IMG/VR virus record: IMGVR_UViG_3300005511_000022
Location: 1-42,475 of that record
Reading direction: 5' to 3' (one strand)
Length of the DNA: 42,475 bases
Source of the DNA: a virus
Below the pieces are notes generated by a model. The model was not told where the DNA came from. It made no database searches and worked only from the letters and a program-made list of their open reading frames with translations. Positions 1 through 6,327 of the stretch are shown here, in pieces (positions within the stretch are counted from its first letter, which is position 1; each line of letters begins with the position of its first letter). Position numbers and translations under genes: made by a program.

Positions 1-63
1 TGAGGTCGCGCTTGCCAGCGGGCGCGGCTTATGGCAGGGGCGCACCTCCCGCATATGGCGACA

Positions 64-112
64 TTCGGGGGCGCTTAGCTCAGTTGGTAGAGCATCTCGT
101 TTACACCGAGAG
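64..112 (+). repeat. attL core: 5' half of tRNA-Val plus 5 upstream bases
   Basis: Identical to 42356-42404. It covers the acceptor 5' strand, D arm and anticodon stem-loop of a tRNA-Val(UAC) and then diverges at 113, so no T arm or acceptor 3' strand follows and this copy cannot fold into a tRNA. It is the host-derived 5' half left behind when the phage integrated. The host promoter of the original tRNA gene should lie in or upstream of 1-63 and would now transcribe into phage DNA. Confidence 0.95.
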
Positions 113-140
113 ACAGGCGCCTAAATCGGCCGAATTTGGT

Positions 141-162
141 TCCTTCGTTTACGAACGGAGGA
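141..162. other. Inverted repeat in the left attachment arm
   Basis: TCCTTCGTTTACGAACGGAGGA folds into a stem of about nine pairs with one or two G-U pairs and a tiny loop. It shares the octamer TCGTTTAC with the att core anticodon loop (97-104). It lies between the core and the arm-type sites, where an excisionase, host factor or secondary core-type contact could bind. Function is not established. Confidence 0.4.
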
Positions 163-190
163 CGAACAAGTGTCGAACGAAACGAAACTC

Positions 191-210
191 TCTGACCATT
201 CTCTGACCAC
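191..210 (+). promoter_or_regulatory. Arm-type integrase binding sites, left arm
   Basis: Two copies of TCTGACCA start at 191 and 202, an 11-bp period that puts them on the same DNA face. The 20-bp block recurs exactly at 42264-42283 near the other end. Short tandem direct repeats some 80-100 bp from the core, present in both arms, are the hallmark of arm-type sites bound by the N-terminal domain of tyrosine integrases. Binding itself is inferred. Confidence 0.75.
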
Positions 211-230
211 GTCGTCGGGGCAGGTTTGAG

Positions 231-1086
231 ATGACTGTTGTCCCGACGATCTACCACGGCACGCCAATGACCCCGCGCGCGGCCCTCAACGCCGTCATGC
301 CGGGTCGCGCCGCCTGCGTATCCTTCTTCCGCCCCGACGACTTGGAGGCGGTGCTGGCTGTTTGTCCGCAGGTGATGTTTCGACCACGGAGCCTTTTCCT
401 TCTGGATGCAGGCCATGCGTGCGGGGCGCGAGTGGGACGAGTTCGACCGTCTGGCATGGTGGCTCGCATACTACCAGTGGCTAGAGCCGATGCTGTTCCA
501 ACCGGGGCGGTGGGCGATTATGCCGGACAGCCCGGCGGCGCCATCTCAGCTCAACGACGGGCTTCTGAACGATTGGCCGTTTGGCCGGTCGAAGGGCGCG
601 CCAGTCTGGCACATGGATGGGCCGATAGAGCGTCTTGCTCGCATGTGCGACAAGTACGACCGCGTCTGCATCGGCTGGATCGGGCATCCGAAGCGCGAGC
701 CTGTCGGGTGCGACGCATACCGACGAAAGATGGACGAGGTAGATCGTCTCATGGGGAATGTCTGGCACCCCCTACACATGCTGCGCGGGATCAAGGTCGC
801 GTTCGACTATCCGTTCATCTCTGCGGACAGCACGTCGCTCGCGCAGAACGGCCATCGCTATGACTGGATCGATCAGCAAGTCGATATTCTCGACTATGAA
901 CTCGGTGCGGATGGCATCTGGGCGTGGCGGGGGCGAAACCAATACGCCGATCGCCTCGAAAATCCTAACGCCCGACGAGTTTTCGTCCGAGTGTCGCCGC
1001 CTCGTCACGACGAAATCGGGCCATGCAGCCCATCGGGAATTGGACGCCTTGGTGACGGGCCTCCTTGGCAGCTTGGGCTACTCTGA
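231..1086 (+). pseudogene. Frameshifted conserved phage protein (N- and C-parts in different frames)
   Basis: The frame opened by ATG 231 gives a well-behaved N-terminal part of about 52 residues (PTIYHGTPMTPRAAL, VSFFRPDDLEAV). Sensible protein sequence then continues in the +1 frame from about 390 (REWDEFDRLAWW, APSQLNDGLL, APVWHMDGPIERL) to a stop at 1086. The change falls in a CCTTTTCC run; removing one T joins the parts. No known domain is recognised. It is the first gene of the left arm. The break may be decay, a sequencing error or programmed frameshifting. Confidence 0.65.
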
Positions 1087-1144
1087 AGGCATGGCGATCT
1101 TTCTCGCGCACGTCGGGAATTATCACACCGGAGAGACTTCATGA
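905..1144 (+). CDS. Small conserved phage protein, or C-terminal domain of the preceding broken gene
   Basis: The third frame carries a coherent segment (LTPDEFSSECRRLV, HRELDALVTGLLGSLGY, MAIFLAHVGNYH) ending at 1144, where its TGA overlaps the next ATG (ATGA). Possible starts are GTG 905 and ATG 911, neither with a clear ribosome site and both inside the upstream frame. If one G of the GGGGG near 935 is extra, the segment becomes the C-terminus of the preceding protein, giving one gene of about 303 codons. Function unknown. Confidence 0.55.
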   Translation: MRMASGRGGGETNTPIASKILTPDEFSSECRRLVTTKSGHAAHRELDALVTGLLGSLGYSEGMAIFLAHVGNYHTGETS

Positions 1145-1467
1145 CAGAAGGCGAAGAACATGACGACGGCTTTTATGATGACTCCGGTCGTTACTGGCCC
1201 AAGGACGCCGAATGGTGTGACCGCTGCCAAGGTATGGGCAGCGAAGAATGCCTGTGCGCTGGTGACTTTTGCTGCTGCGGCTACGGCGAGGTCGAGTGCA
1301 CCCGCTGTGACGGCGAAGGATATTTTGTGCCCACCGAGGCTTTCAAGAAGGCTCGCGCCGATACGGCGAAATGGTGGCGCGAATTGAATGAATGGCTCTC
1401 CTCCATCCCCGCCCAACCCATGACAACCACCCCACCCCGTTACCGCGCGCGAAATGGAGGGCAATGA
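1141..1467 (+). CDS. Small cysteine-rich (DnaJ-like zinc finger) protein
   Basis: 108 aa, starting at an ATGA overlap with GGAGAG upstream. It has several CxxC pairs, including CDRCQGMG and CTRCDGEG, which match the CxxCxGxG repeats of the DnaJ zinc-binding domain, without any J domain. The N-terminus is acidic and the C-terminus rich in Pro/Thr. It probably binds one or two zinc ions and may contact protein or nucleic acid; no function can be named. The following gene carries the same repeat type. Confidence 0.75.
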   Translation: MTEGEEHDDGFYDDSGRYWPKDAEWCDRCQGMGSEECLCAGDFCCCGYGEVECTRCDGEGYFVPTEAFKKARADTAKWWRELNEWLSSIPAQPMTTTPPRYRARNGGQ

Positions 1468-1468
1468 G

Positions 1469-1711
1469 ATGGCTGATGAAATCGAATGCCGCGACTGTCA
1501 GGGGCACGGATGGCGGCTGCTGCCGTTCTCAGTGGATGAAGGCGCGCCCTGTCCCGACTGCAACGGCGAGGGCTGGCGCGCACCGACCGATGACGAACTT
1601 GCCGACATGGCCGAACGTCAGGCGGAAGAAGCTTCCAGCGGTGAGCCGCCCATGACCGTGCAGGAAATGTACGAGCGGGCTTACGCACTTAAGCAGGAGT
1701 TGCGCCGATGA
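1469..1711 (+). CDS. Small CxxCxGxG zinc-finger protein
   Basis: 80 aa from ATG 1469, chosen because GGAGG (1456-1460) sits 8 bases upstream; ATG 1454 in the same frame would add five residues. Two DnaJ-type half fingers are present near residues 7 and 27 (CRDCQGHGW and CPDCNGEGW), followed by an acidic helix rich in Glu and Ala. It looks like a shorter relative of the gene before it. Its stop overlaps the next start (ATGA at 1708). Confidence 0.75.
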   Translation: MADEIECRDCQGHGWRLLPFSVDEGAPCPDCNGEGWRAPTDDELADMAERQAEEASSGEPPMTVQEMYERAYALKQELRR

Positions 1712-1932
1712 AAGCCATGCGCCGTATCGACTTGGACGTCGATCCCGCCCGCGTTGCCGAAATGCAGCGCAGACGCGAGGCCTACCAGCAAGAGACGGCG
1801 GCATGGGGTGTTCCCGCGCGCTGCCAGGCCAACATTTGCGACGGCGACGGTTCGTGCGTCGCCTGCGGAGCGGTTCAAGGCGTGTCCTGCCGTCGCCCCA
1901 CCCCCACCAAGGACTCCTCTCATGGCTACTGA
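1708..1932 (+). CDS. Hypothetical protein with C-terminal cysteine cluster
   Basis: 74 aa, coupled to the upstream gene by ATGA. A charged helical N-terminal half (RVAEMQRRREAYQQE) is followed by a compact cluster of cysteines with spacing CxxxxxC, CxxC and a final C, as in a zinc knuckle. This pattern occurs in small phage proteins of unknown role. The last 11 bases overlap the next gene. Confidence 0.6.
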   Translation: MKAMRRIDLDVDPARVAEMQRRREAYQQETAAWGVPARCQANICDGDGSCVACGAVQGVSCRRPTPTKDSSHGY

Positions 1933-2173
1933 TTTAGATATGGGGTTGGATGGGTGGCAGCCGATTGACCGCTGTCCGTCGCAAACGACCGTGCTGGTCT
2001 GCAATGATTGCCTGCTCGGATGGTGGGCGGTCGCAATTCAAGACGCGCTTGGCGAGTGGCATTACGAAGGAATGGGCCTTCGAACGCGCTTGAAATACGA
2101 GCCGACACACTGGCAAGAATTGCCGTCAATCCACCCCATCGCATTGCGCCGCGGAAAGAATAGCCAGCAATGA
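1922..2173 (+). CDS. DUF551-like protein
   Basis: 83 aa. The family signature is visible at both ends: GWQPIDRCP near residue 10 and EPTHWQELP near residue 65, with a GWW motif and a G-x-W between them. DUF551 proteins are common small phage proteins of unknown function. ATG 1922 lies inside the preceding gene and ACTCCTCT upstream gives no good ribosome site, so translation probably depends on coupling. A second protein ending in the same motif is at 35119-35625. Confidence 0.7.
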   Translation: MATDLDMGLDGWQPIDRCPSQTTVLVCNDCLLGWWAVAIQDALGEWHYEGMGLRTRLKYEPTHWQELPSIHPIALRRGKNSQQ

Positions 2174-2388
2174 GCGCGCGCGACCTCAGCGAGCCGGAAC
2201 GCATGGGCTGGCGCCAATTCTGGGACGGCTGGGACATATGCCCCGATTGCGTTATCAGAAAGGTCGGCAGCGTCGACAAGTGGCCCGTTCCCGCCAACTA
2301 TGGAATGTCGGTCAAGATGGACGCCAAATGCTCGCGATGCGGCTGCTCGCCCCCTCCGCCTCTATCGGAAGAGATTTCCCGTGCCTGA
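2170..2388 (+). CDS. Hypothetical protein with two CxxC pairs
   Basis: 72 aa, ATGA-coupled to the DUF551-like gene. A Trp-rich N-terminal segment (MGWRQFWDGWD) is followed by CPDC and, about 30 residues later, CSRCGC, consistent with a single zinc ribbon. The tail is a proline run. Function unknown. Confidence 0.65.
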   Translation: MSARDLSEPERMGWRQFWDGWDICPDCVIRKVGSVDKWPVPANYGMSVKMDAKCSRCGCSPPPPLSEEISRA

Positions 2389-2392
2389 CCGT

Positions 2393-2524
2393 ATGACCTC
2401 ATTACCCCAACCTTTTCAGGGCGTTGCCGTTCCGGCCCGCGCTGCGACCCCTTCGGGGCTCAGCCGACTGGCGTCGTCTTCGGCCAAGCTCGCATCGACT
2501 AACGCAGGAGATTGCCGTGTATAA
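2393..2524 (+). CDS. Possible small ORF containing a partial copy of the 34042 gene
   Basis: 43 codons from ATG 2393. Bases 2421-2505 closely resemble 34064-34145, the start of the HigA-like gene, and the same reading frame is kept: both translate to a GVA...ARAAT...AS(T/I)(N/A)NA pattern. No ribosome site is evident and the ORF ends just inside the next gene. It may be a remnant left by recombination between the two arms. Confidence 0.3.
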   Translation: MTSLPQPFQGVAVPARAATPSGLSRLASSSAKLASTNAGDCRV

Positions 2525-3071
2525 AAACAACTCGCGCAACATGCAGCGGGGCCACGGTGTAGCGCGCATCCAAGCCGATGCTGATGGGTCGGATGTTCTG
2601 CCACCGGTTGAAGCCATGACACGCGACGCGCTTGTGTCAGAAAGGGCGCTCATTGTTACGCAAAAGTCGCAGCTCGAAATCGAGGCACAAGCTCAAAAAC
2701 GTGCTGGCCACAGCAAGGTCGTCAAAGGCGTTGGCTATCGCATCCAGACGCTATGCGCACGCCTGTCGGCGATCAATGGCCGCATCAGGGAAATCGACCG
2801 GCGGAGCCGCAGCCACGCCGAGCAAGCCTTGCTCGACATAGCTATCGCTGTTCGCGAGCATCTCCCGCCCGGCGGCATACCTGCGAAGGCGTTCATATCG
2901 CGCGTTCTGGGCGCAATCGATAACGACCAAATCAACCCGTTAGTCAATCGCCTCCTCGCGCAAGAGACACCTACGCGACAGCGCCAAGACCGGAACGGGC
3001 TTGGTCCGAAGGATGGTGGCTCGGTGGTCGAAGACCATGCGCCCAAACACCAGTCGGACACCCCCTCATGA
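2517..3071 (+). CDS. Hypothetical coiled-coil protein
   Basis: 184 aa from GTG 2517, chosen because CAGGAG lies 6 bases upstream and no ATG in this frame fits as well. Residues about 45-110 form basic and acidic heptads with repeated Ala, Leu and Arg (SERALIVTQKSQLEIEA, LCARLSAINGRIREID). These are followed by a shorter helical region (FISRVLGAIDNDQINPLVNRLL) and a polar tail. It may be a DNA-associated or oligomeric protein; no family recognised. Confidence 0.65.
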   Translation: MYKNNSRNMQRGHGVARIQADADGSDVLPPVEAMTRDALVSERALIVTQKSQLEIEAQAQKRAGHSKVVKGVGYRIQTLCARLSAINGRIREIDRRSRSHAEQALLDIAIAVREHLPPGGIPAKAFISRVLGAIDNDQINPLVNRLLAQETPTRQRQDRNGLGPKDGGSVVEDHAPKHQSDTPS

Positions 3072-3286
3072 CCAAGGATAGCTCTGTACGGTCGGGTGGG
3101 GTGGCTGGGAAAGTCGAGGGGAACGGATGCGCATGCCGTTTCTGCACGCGTGATCGTCGATTCAAGGCTGCCATGGAAGGCGCTGCCGATCCGGCGTTTC
3201 TACTCGCGACATTCGAGGCGTTCAACGAGATGGAATACGAGTTCGACCGCCAAAAGCTGTTTTGGGGCGCGCGTGATGCGGAATGA
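3068..3286 (+). CDS. Hypothetical small protein
   Basis: 72 aa, ATGA-coupled at 3068. CACRFC near residue 21 could be half of a metal site, though no second pair follows. The C-terminal half is acidic and aromatic (FEAFNEMEYEFDRQKLFWG). No family recognised. It sits between the coiled-coil gene and the ABA-sandwich candidate. Confidence 0.6.
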   Translation: MTKDSSVRSGGVAGKVEGNGCACRFCTRDRRFKAAMEGAADPAFLLATFEAFNEMEYEFDRQKLFWGARDAE

Positions 3287-3315
3287 CCTCGCCGCCCTCC
3301 ACAAAGGAAACACCA

Positions 3316-3687
3316 ATGTCTAAGGATGATTCACTCAGGGATCTGATCGAGAGGGTGGAGAGGGCCACGGGGCCGGATAGGGAAATCGACTTTCGCCTCT
3401 TCGAAATGGTCCGCACCGATGCCGAGCATTGCGGCTATATCGAGGGCAAGCCGTACCCGCAGTACACAGAATCGATCGACGATGCGCTACGGCTGGTTCC
3501 GAGGCATCATGGCGTTGACCTAACCTTCTGGCCGCTGCGCAATCGCGCGCGTGTTCTGCCGCTGTACGAAGACAACGGCCGCTGGCTGCACCGAGGGAGC
3601 GACCCGCATTATTGCGCCGATGCCGCCACCCCGGCGCTATCAATCGTCGCCGCCTCCCTTCGCGCTCACATGGGGACTGGGGGATGA
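3316..3687 (+). CDS. Phage ABA-sandwich-domain-like protein
   Basis: 123 aa from ATG 3316, preceded by AAGGAAA; ATG 3283 (ATGA overlap) would add 11 residues. The layout matches phage ABA-sandwich proteins: an opening LIERVERATGPDREID, then YPQYTESIDDALRLVP in the middle, and a final AALSIVAASLRAH-like helix. The role of that family is unknown; members are usually scattered among phage accessory genes, as here. Confidence 0.65.
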   Translation: MSKDDSLRDLIERVERATGPDREIDFRLFEMVRTDAEHCGYIEGKPYPQYTESIDDALRLVPRHHGVDLTFWPLRNRARVLPLYEDNGRWLHRGSDPHYCADAATPALSIVAASLRAHMGTGG

Positions 3688-3752
3688 GCGGGGCAACCAG
3701 GAGAACCCCAATGGAAGCCCACCTTCTCACCCCGGAGAGCGATAATGGCTGA
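3684..3752 (+). CDS. Possible 22-aa coupling peptide
   Basis: Starts at an ATGA overlap (3684) and runs to TGA 3752, overlapping the start of the next gene at 3745. Its end (ESDNG) comes from the sequence GGAGAGCGATAATGG, which also serves as ribosome site and start for the next gene and recurs exactly at 3975-3989. It may exist mainly to couple translation. Confidence 0.35.
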   Translation: MSGATRRTPMEAHLLTPESDNG

Positions 3753-3993
3753 CGACTCCATCTACATCAATGTGCCAACGATGCCTTGGCTCAATACACT
3801 GCTTGTACCGAAGCTCTGGCCGCTGAGGGCGCGTCGGGCGTTCGTCCTTACCCTCCCGGTGTCAGGGCCGCTGCTAATTGCTGCGTGGGGCGCTGTCTCG
3901 TTCATCTTGCTATGCGCAGTATTGGTGATTGCACCGATCGGCTCGCTTACGGAGATTTGCAAAAAGCTGTGGCAGGAGAGCGATAATGGATAA
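3745..3993 (+). CDS. Small inner-membrane protein
   Basis: 82 aa; GGAG lies 8 bases before the ATG. A hydrophobic stretch at about residues 31-65 (FVLTLPVSGPLLIAAWGA, VSFILLCAVLVIAPIG) could form one long or two short membrane helices, with basic residues (RARRAF) before it and a short charged tail. It is the only clear membrane protein of the left-arm + operon. Function unknown. Confidence 0.6.
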   Translation: MADDSIYINVPTMPWLNTLLVPKLWPLRARRAFVLTLPVSGPLLIAAWGAVSFILLCAVLVIAPIGSLTEICKKLWQESDNG

Positions 3994-4277
3994 GCAGGAT
4001 GAATTGGCTCGCGTCATTGGCGATGCATGTTGGGAAAAATGGGGCGATGGTCCATGGGGGGGCAGCGACCGAGCAAGTCGAGTGCCAAGCCGCAGCCGTC
4101 CGCTCCTTTATGGCGTCGGAAGAAGCTGTTGATCGGGTTGCCACTGCCATCGTCATGAAGGCAGACGGATGCGATTGGGCGAATATGACCGAGCGCGCCA
4201 GAGATTGTGAGCGAGACGTTGCTCGCGCTGCCCTGTCTGCCGCTATTGGTGAAGATATTGGAGGTGGGCGTGGGTGA
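3986..4277 (+). pseudogene. Frameshifted conserved phage protein at a G7 run
   Basis: ATG 3986 (AGGAG upstream) gives about 25 sensible residues (MDKQDELARVIGDACWEKW). The rest of the protein (TEQVECQAAAVRSFMAS, ERARDCERDVARAALSAAI) is in the +1 frame and ends at 4277. The change is at seven G's (4056-4062); six would restore one 96-residue frame. The helical C-terminal part resembles many small phage proteins without known function. Decay, a sequencing error and slippage are all possible. Confidence 0.6.
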
Positions 4278-4281
4278 GGAA

Positions 4282-4524
4282 ATGAGCGGCTATATCGAGG
4301 AAATCGGGCCGATGCTCCATCTCGAAGGAACCATTATGCAGCGCAAGGACGGGAAGCGCGGGCCGCCACCCTATCGTTTCCGCGGCGTCGTGTGCGGTCA
4401 CTATCTGAACCCAGTGACCAAGCAGGCGGGATATGTCATCAGCTGCCTTGCAGAGCCGGGATGCTGCCAGATATTCCCCGCCGAGCAGCTTGAATTTGTC
4501 GCCGCAAGGAGCCCTGATGCTTGA
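4282..4524 (+). CDS. Conserved hypothetical phage protein
   Basis: 80 aa. ATG 4282 is four bases after the preceding stop, with GTGAGGA directly before it. The sequence is compact and mostly beta-like (MLHLEGTIMQRKDGKRG, YRFRGVVCGHYLNP, AGYVISCLAEPGC), suggesting a small barrel-type fold. No family name can be given. The end overlaps a possible leader peptide at 4517. Confidence 0.6.
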   Translation: MSGYIEEIGPMLHLEGTIMQRKDGKRGPPPYRFRGVVCGHYLNPVTKQAGYVISCLAEPGCCQIFPAEQLEFVAARSPDA

Positions 4525-4573
4525 AGCCTTAACACGTCCCGGCCAATGTGTTCGCAAAACGCGGATTCGTTGA
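4517..4573 (+). CDS. Possible 18-aa leader peptide
   Basis: ATG 4517 overlaps the preceding stop, and its TGA (4571-4573) is one base before the thermonuclease ATG at 4575. It opens MLEAL, the same as the thermonuclease, because GATGCTTGAAGCC occurs at 4516-4528 and 4577-4589. It is most likely a duplicated start region that keeps ribosomes moving to the downstream gene. Confidence 0.3.
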   Translation: MLEALTRPGQCVRKTRIR

Positions 4574-4574
4574 C

Positions 4575-4910
4575 ATGATGCTTGAAGCCCTCGCCCTGTG
4601 CCTCGGTGTGGTCCATGACGGAGATAGTCTAAAACTGTGCGACGGAACCCGCGTGCGCCTTGTCGCCAAGGTCGGCCCCATCGACGCGCCAGAGCTTCCG
4701 GGCTCCCCAAGGTGCAAGGGGTGCGATCCAGCGCCAGGTTATGCCGCCCGTGATCGTCTCCGCGTCATCCTCAAGCAGCCAGCGGAGTTGCTGTGCAAGG
4801 GGAATGATCGTTACGGTAGATCGCTATGCCGGGTCACGGTGAACGGGCGAGATGTTGGAGATATGCTGGTGAACGAGGGACTGGCCGTGGTTAGGGATGA
4901 TTGGCGGTGA
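4575..4910 (+). CDS. Thermonuclease (SNase-like) family protein
   Basis: 111 aa from ATG 4575. The staphylococcal-nuclease pattern is present: VVHDGDSLKL (residues 12-21), a RVRL strand, IDAPE (36-40) with metal-binding Asp and catalytic Glu, GYAARDRLR, and DRYGRSL followed by NGRDVGDMLVNEGLAVV. Family members cleave DNA and RNA with calcium. The stretch between RVRL and IDAPE is a few residues longer than usual. No signal peptide is convincing, so a cytoplasmic role (host DNA or RNA breakdown, exclusion) is possible. Confidence 0.85.
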   Translation: MMLEALALCLGVVHDGDSLKLCDGTRVRLVAKVGPIDAPELPGSPRCKGCDPAPGYAARDRLRVILKQPAELLCKGNDRYGRSLCRVTVNGRDVGDMLVNEGLAVVRDDWR

Positions 4911-4918
4911 GAAAGAGC

Positions 4919-4968
4919 GGCCATCGTCCGGACTAAACCGGCACCCTGAGGCGTTGACGCCGATGGCC
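4919..4968. ncRNA. Possible three-way-junction RNA/DNA structure in a gene gap
   Basis: GGCCATC (4919-4925) pairs with GATGGCC (4962-4968). Inside are two more hairpins, CCGG-ACTAAA-CCGG (4928-4941) and GGCG-TTGA-CGCC (4950-4961). It lies in the 155-base gap after the thermonuclease gene, in an operon whose other genes overlap or nearly touch. There is no U tract, so it is not a simple terminator. Confidence 0.3.
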
Positions 4969-5065
4969 TGGCTCCTTTGCAACGTGAGGAGTGTCACGCT
5001 CGATTCTTATAGCAGATTAGCGCGGAATCTCTAGCTTTTTCTCGGGATTATGGTAGGATTTTGAT

Positions 5066-5344
5066 ATGTGGAAATGGCTCAACCCGTGGCGCGAACTGCG
5101 CCAAGCTCGCGAGACAATCGCGGCCCTTGAAGCTGAGCGCGATGTGCTGGATCGAGAGGCACGTGATGCCCGCCGCCTCGCGTATGCGGAGGCTCATGAG
5201 CATTACGAGATGAGGACGAAGGCCTTGCAGGCATCGCACGACCAGCTTTTGCAGCGGTGCGTCGATATCCAGAACATGTCGCCACCGATCACCTATACGC
5301 TTCCGAGCGGCATGAACATCACGACTTCCTGCGATATTTCCTGA
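5066..5344 (+). CDS. Hypothetical coiled-coil protein
   Basis: 92 aa. An aromatic N-terminal anchor (MWKWLNPWREL) leads into a heptad region at about residues 12-60 (ETIAALEAERDVLDREARDARRL) and ends in a beta-like tail (ITYTLPSGMNITTSC). The ribosome site is weak (TAGGAT). Coiled-coil proteins of this size with a Trp-rich start are common in phage accessory operons; role unknown. Confidence 0.6.
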   Translation: MWKWLNPWRELRQARETIAALEAERDVLDREARDARRLAYAEAHEHYEMRTKALQASHDQLLQRCVDIQNMSPPITYTLPSGMNITTSCDIS

Positions 5345-5365
5345 TAGACCATCCGAAAGGAAGAG

Positions 5366-5551
5366 ATGATGGAAGCCGCAATCAAAAAGGCGACTTGGGA
5401 ATTGCCGCGCGGCCATAAGAGCGTTGCAGCGTTCGCCGCCAAGGACGAAGCATCCGCCAGAGCTCGGGAACTGGTCGAGGAGTGTGAGGGGCGCCATGCC
5501 TTCTACCTCACCGACCTTCGCGGATCGTGGGAAGTTATTCGCTATCTCTGA
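5366..5551 (+). CDS. Small hypothetical protein
   Basis: 61 aa with a strong GGAAGAG ribosome site. Basic N-terminus (IKKATWELPRGHKS), acidic helix in the middle, short beta-like end (GSWEVIRYL). The 33 bp around its start (5341-5373) are repeated with two mismatches at the start of the next gene. No family recognised. Confidence 0.6.
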   Translation: MMEAAIKKATWELPRGHKSVAAFAAKDEASARARELVEECEGRHAFYLTDLRGSWEVIRYL

Positions 5552-5572
5552 TAAACCATCCGAAGGGAAGAG

Positions 5573-5839
5573 ATGATGGACAAGATCGACGAGGAAGTTT
5601 TCAGCCTCGCCACCTATCGCCAGCAAATCTATCGGGCAGAGGTGGAGCGGTACGACGGCATGAACTGGTGGGCCAAATTCAAATGGCGGCTGAACAATGA
5701 CATCGGCACGTTTCGCCGCATCGCCGCTTCTGACACCGTCTCGCACGCACGCGCTATCGCTACGAATGACGGCTACCGGCGCTTGCTGGCGCTCAATCAG
5801 GCAGCGCATCGCTCCATACACGAACGCCGGCCAGTTTAG
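5573..5839 (+). CDS. Small hypothetical protein, last gene of the left-arm operon
   Basis: 88 aa, GGGAAGAG upstream. It contains an aromatic-basic segment (NWWAKFKWRLNND) and a helical C-terminal half rich in Arg and Ala. Its last 47 bases overlap the 3' end of the Rz1 gene on the other strand, so the two operons converge with no intergenic terminator. No family recognised. Confidence 0.6.
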   Translation: MMDKIDEEVFSLATYRQQIYRAEVERYDGMNWWAKFKWRLNNDIGTFRRIAASDTVSHARAIATNDGYRRLLALNQAAHRSIHERRPV

Positions 5840-6071
5840 ACGCGCAATCGCCGTATGCCGCGCGCATGGCGAGCAGATACGCCAGAACGATCCGGTCGCG
5901 TTCTAAGCCAGGAGCAGGCAATTCTGGAGCCCCCGGTTCCTCCTGACAGGTCAGCAAAGCCACCGGGGGCTTAGTCGCCTTGACGTGGACCTTGTCGCCG
6001 CAGCTCGCCAATCCCGGCAGCGAGAGGATCGTCAGACCCGCGAGCAGCATCTTCGGCACGCTTGTTGCCAT
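5793..6071 (-). CDS. Rz1-like outer-membrane spanin lipoprotein
   Basis: 92 aa from ATG 6071, chosen for AAGGA upstream (ATG 6095 is possible). A signal peptide ends in the lipobox LASC with lipidated Cys 24, followed by a proline-rich mature part (PGAPELPAPGLERD). Its start lies inside the Rz gene in another frame, the classic Rz/Rz1 nesting. Spanins join inner and outer membranes and complete lysis after endolysin acts. Confidence 0.85.
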   Translation of the reverse strand: MATSVPKMLLAGLTILSLPGLASCGDKVHVKATKPPVALLTCQEEPGAPELPAPGLERDRIVLAYLLAMRAAYGDCASKLAGVRVWSDALPD

Positions 6072-6327
6072 CGTCGATATCCTTCTGTGCATCATGGGCT
6101 ACATCGATAGCCTCGGCATCGGCGGCAGCGTCGGCGTCTTCGAGGTGTTCGGCGGCGGCTTCCCACTTGGCGCGCTCGTGGTCGCGTCCCCGATCCCACG
6201 ACCAGCAATAAGCCAGCCAGAGCGCAAGGGCAGCGAGGGCCAGAAATGCACCGCGGGCGATCCATTCGGCCGCTTTCGGTCCTAGGGCTGTCTTGGTGGA
6301 CAGGAAGGTGGCGAGTAGGGCGATCAT
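5971..6327 (-). CDS. Rz-like inner-membrane spanin
   Basis: 118 aa. One membrane helix at about residues 23-44 (ARGAFLALAALALWLAYCW) is followed by a charged helical periplasmic part rich in Ala, Asp and Glu, which can form a coiled coil. Starts at an ATGA overlap with the membrane gene before it and contains the Rz1 start. The pair would form the spanin complex of the host envelope. Confidence 0.82.
   Translation of the reverse strand: MIALLATFLSTKTALGPKAAEWIARGAFLALAALALWLAYCWSWDRGRDHERAKWEAAAEHLEDADAAADAEAIDVAHDAQKDIDDGNKRAEDAARGSDDPLAAGIGELRRQGPRQGD

Noticed and set aside
69-112. Second functional tRNA-Val gene at the left end
   Set aside because: Only the 5' half is present; after 112 the T arm and acceptor 3' strand are missing.
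5601-5906. Terminator for the convergent operons
   Set aside because: No stem followed by a U or A tract was found on either strand in this interval.
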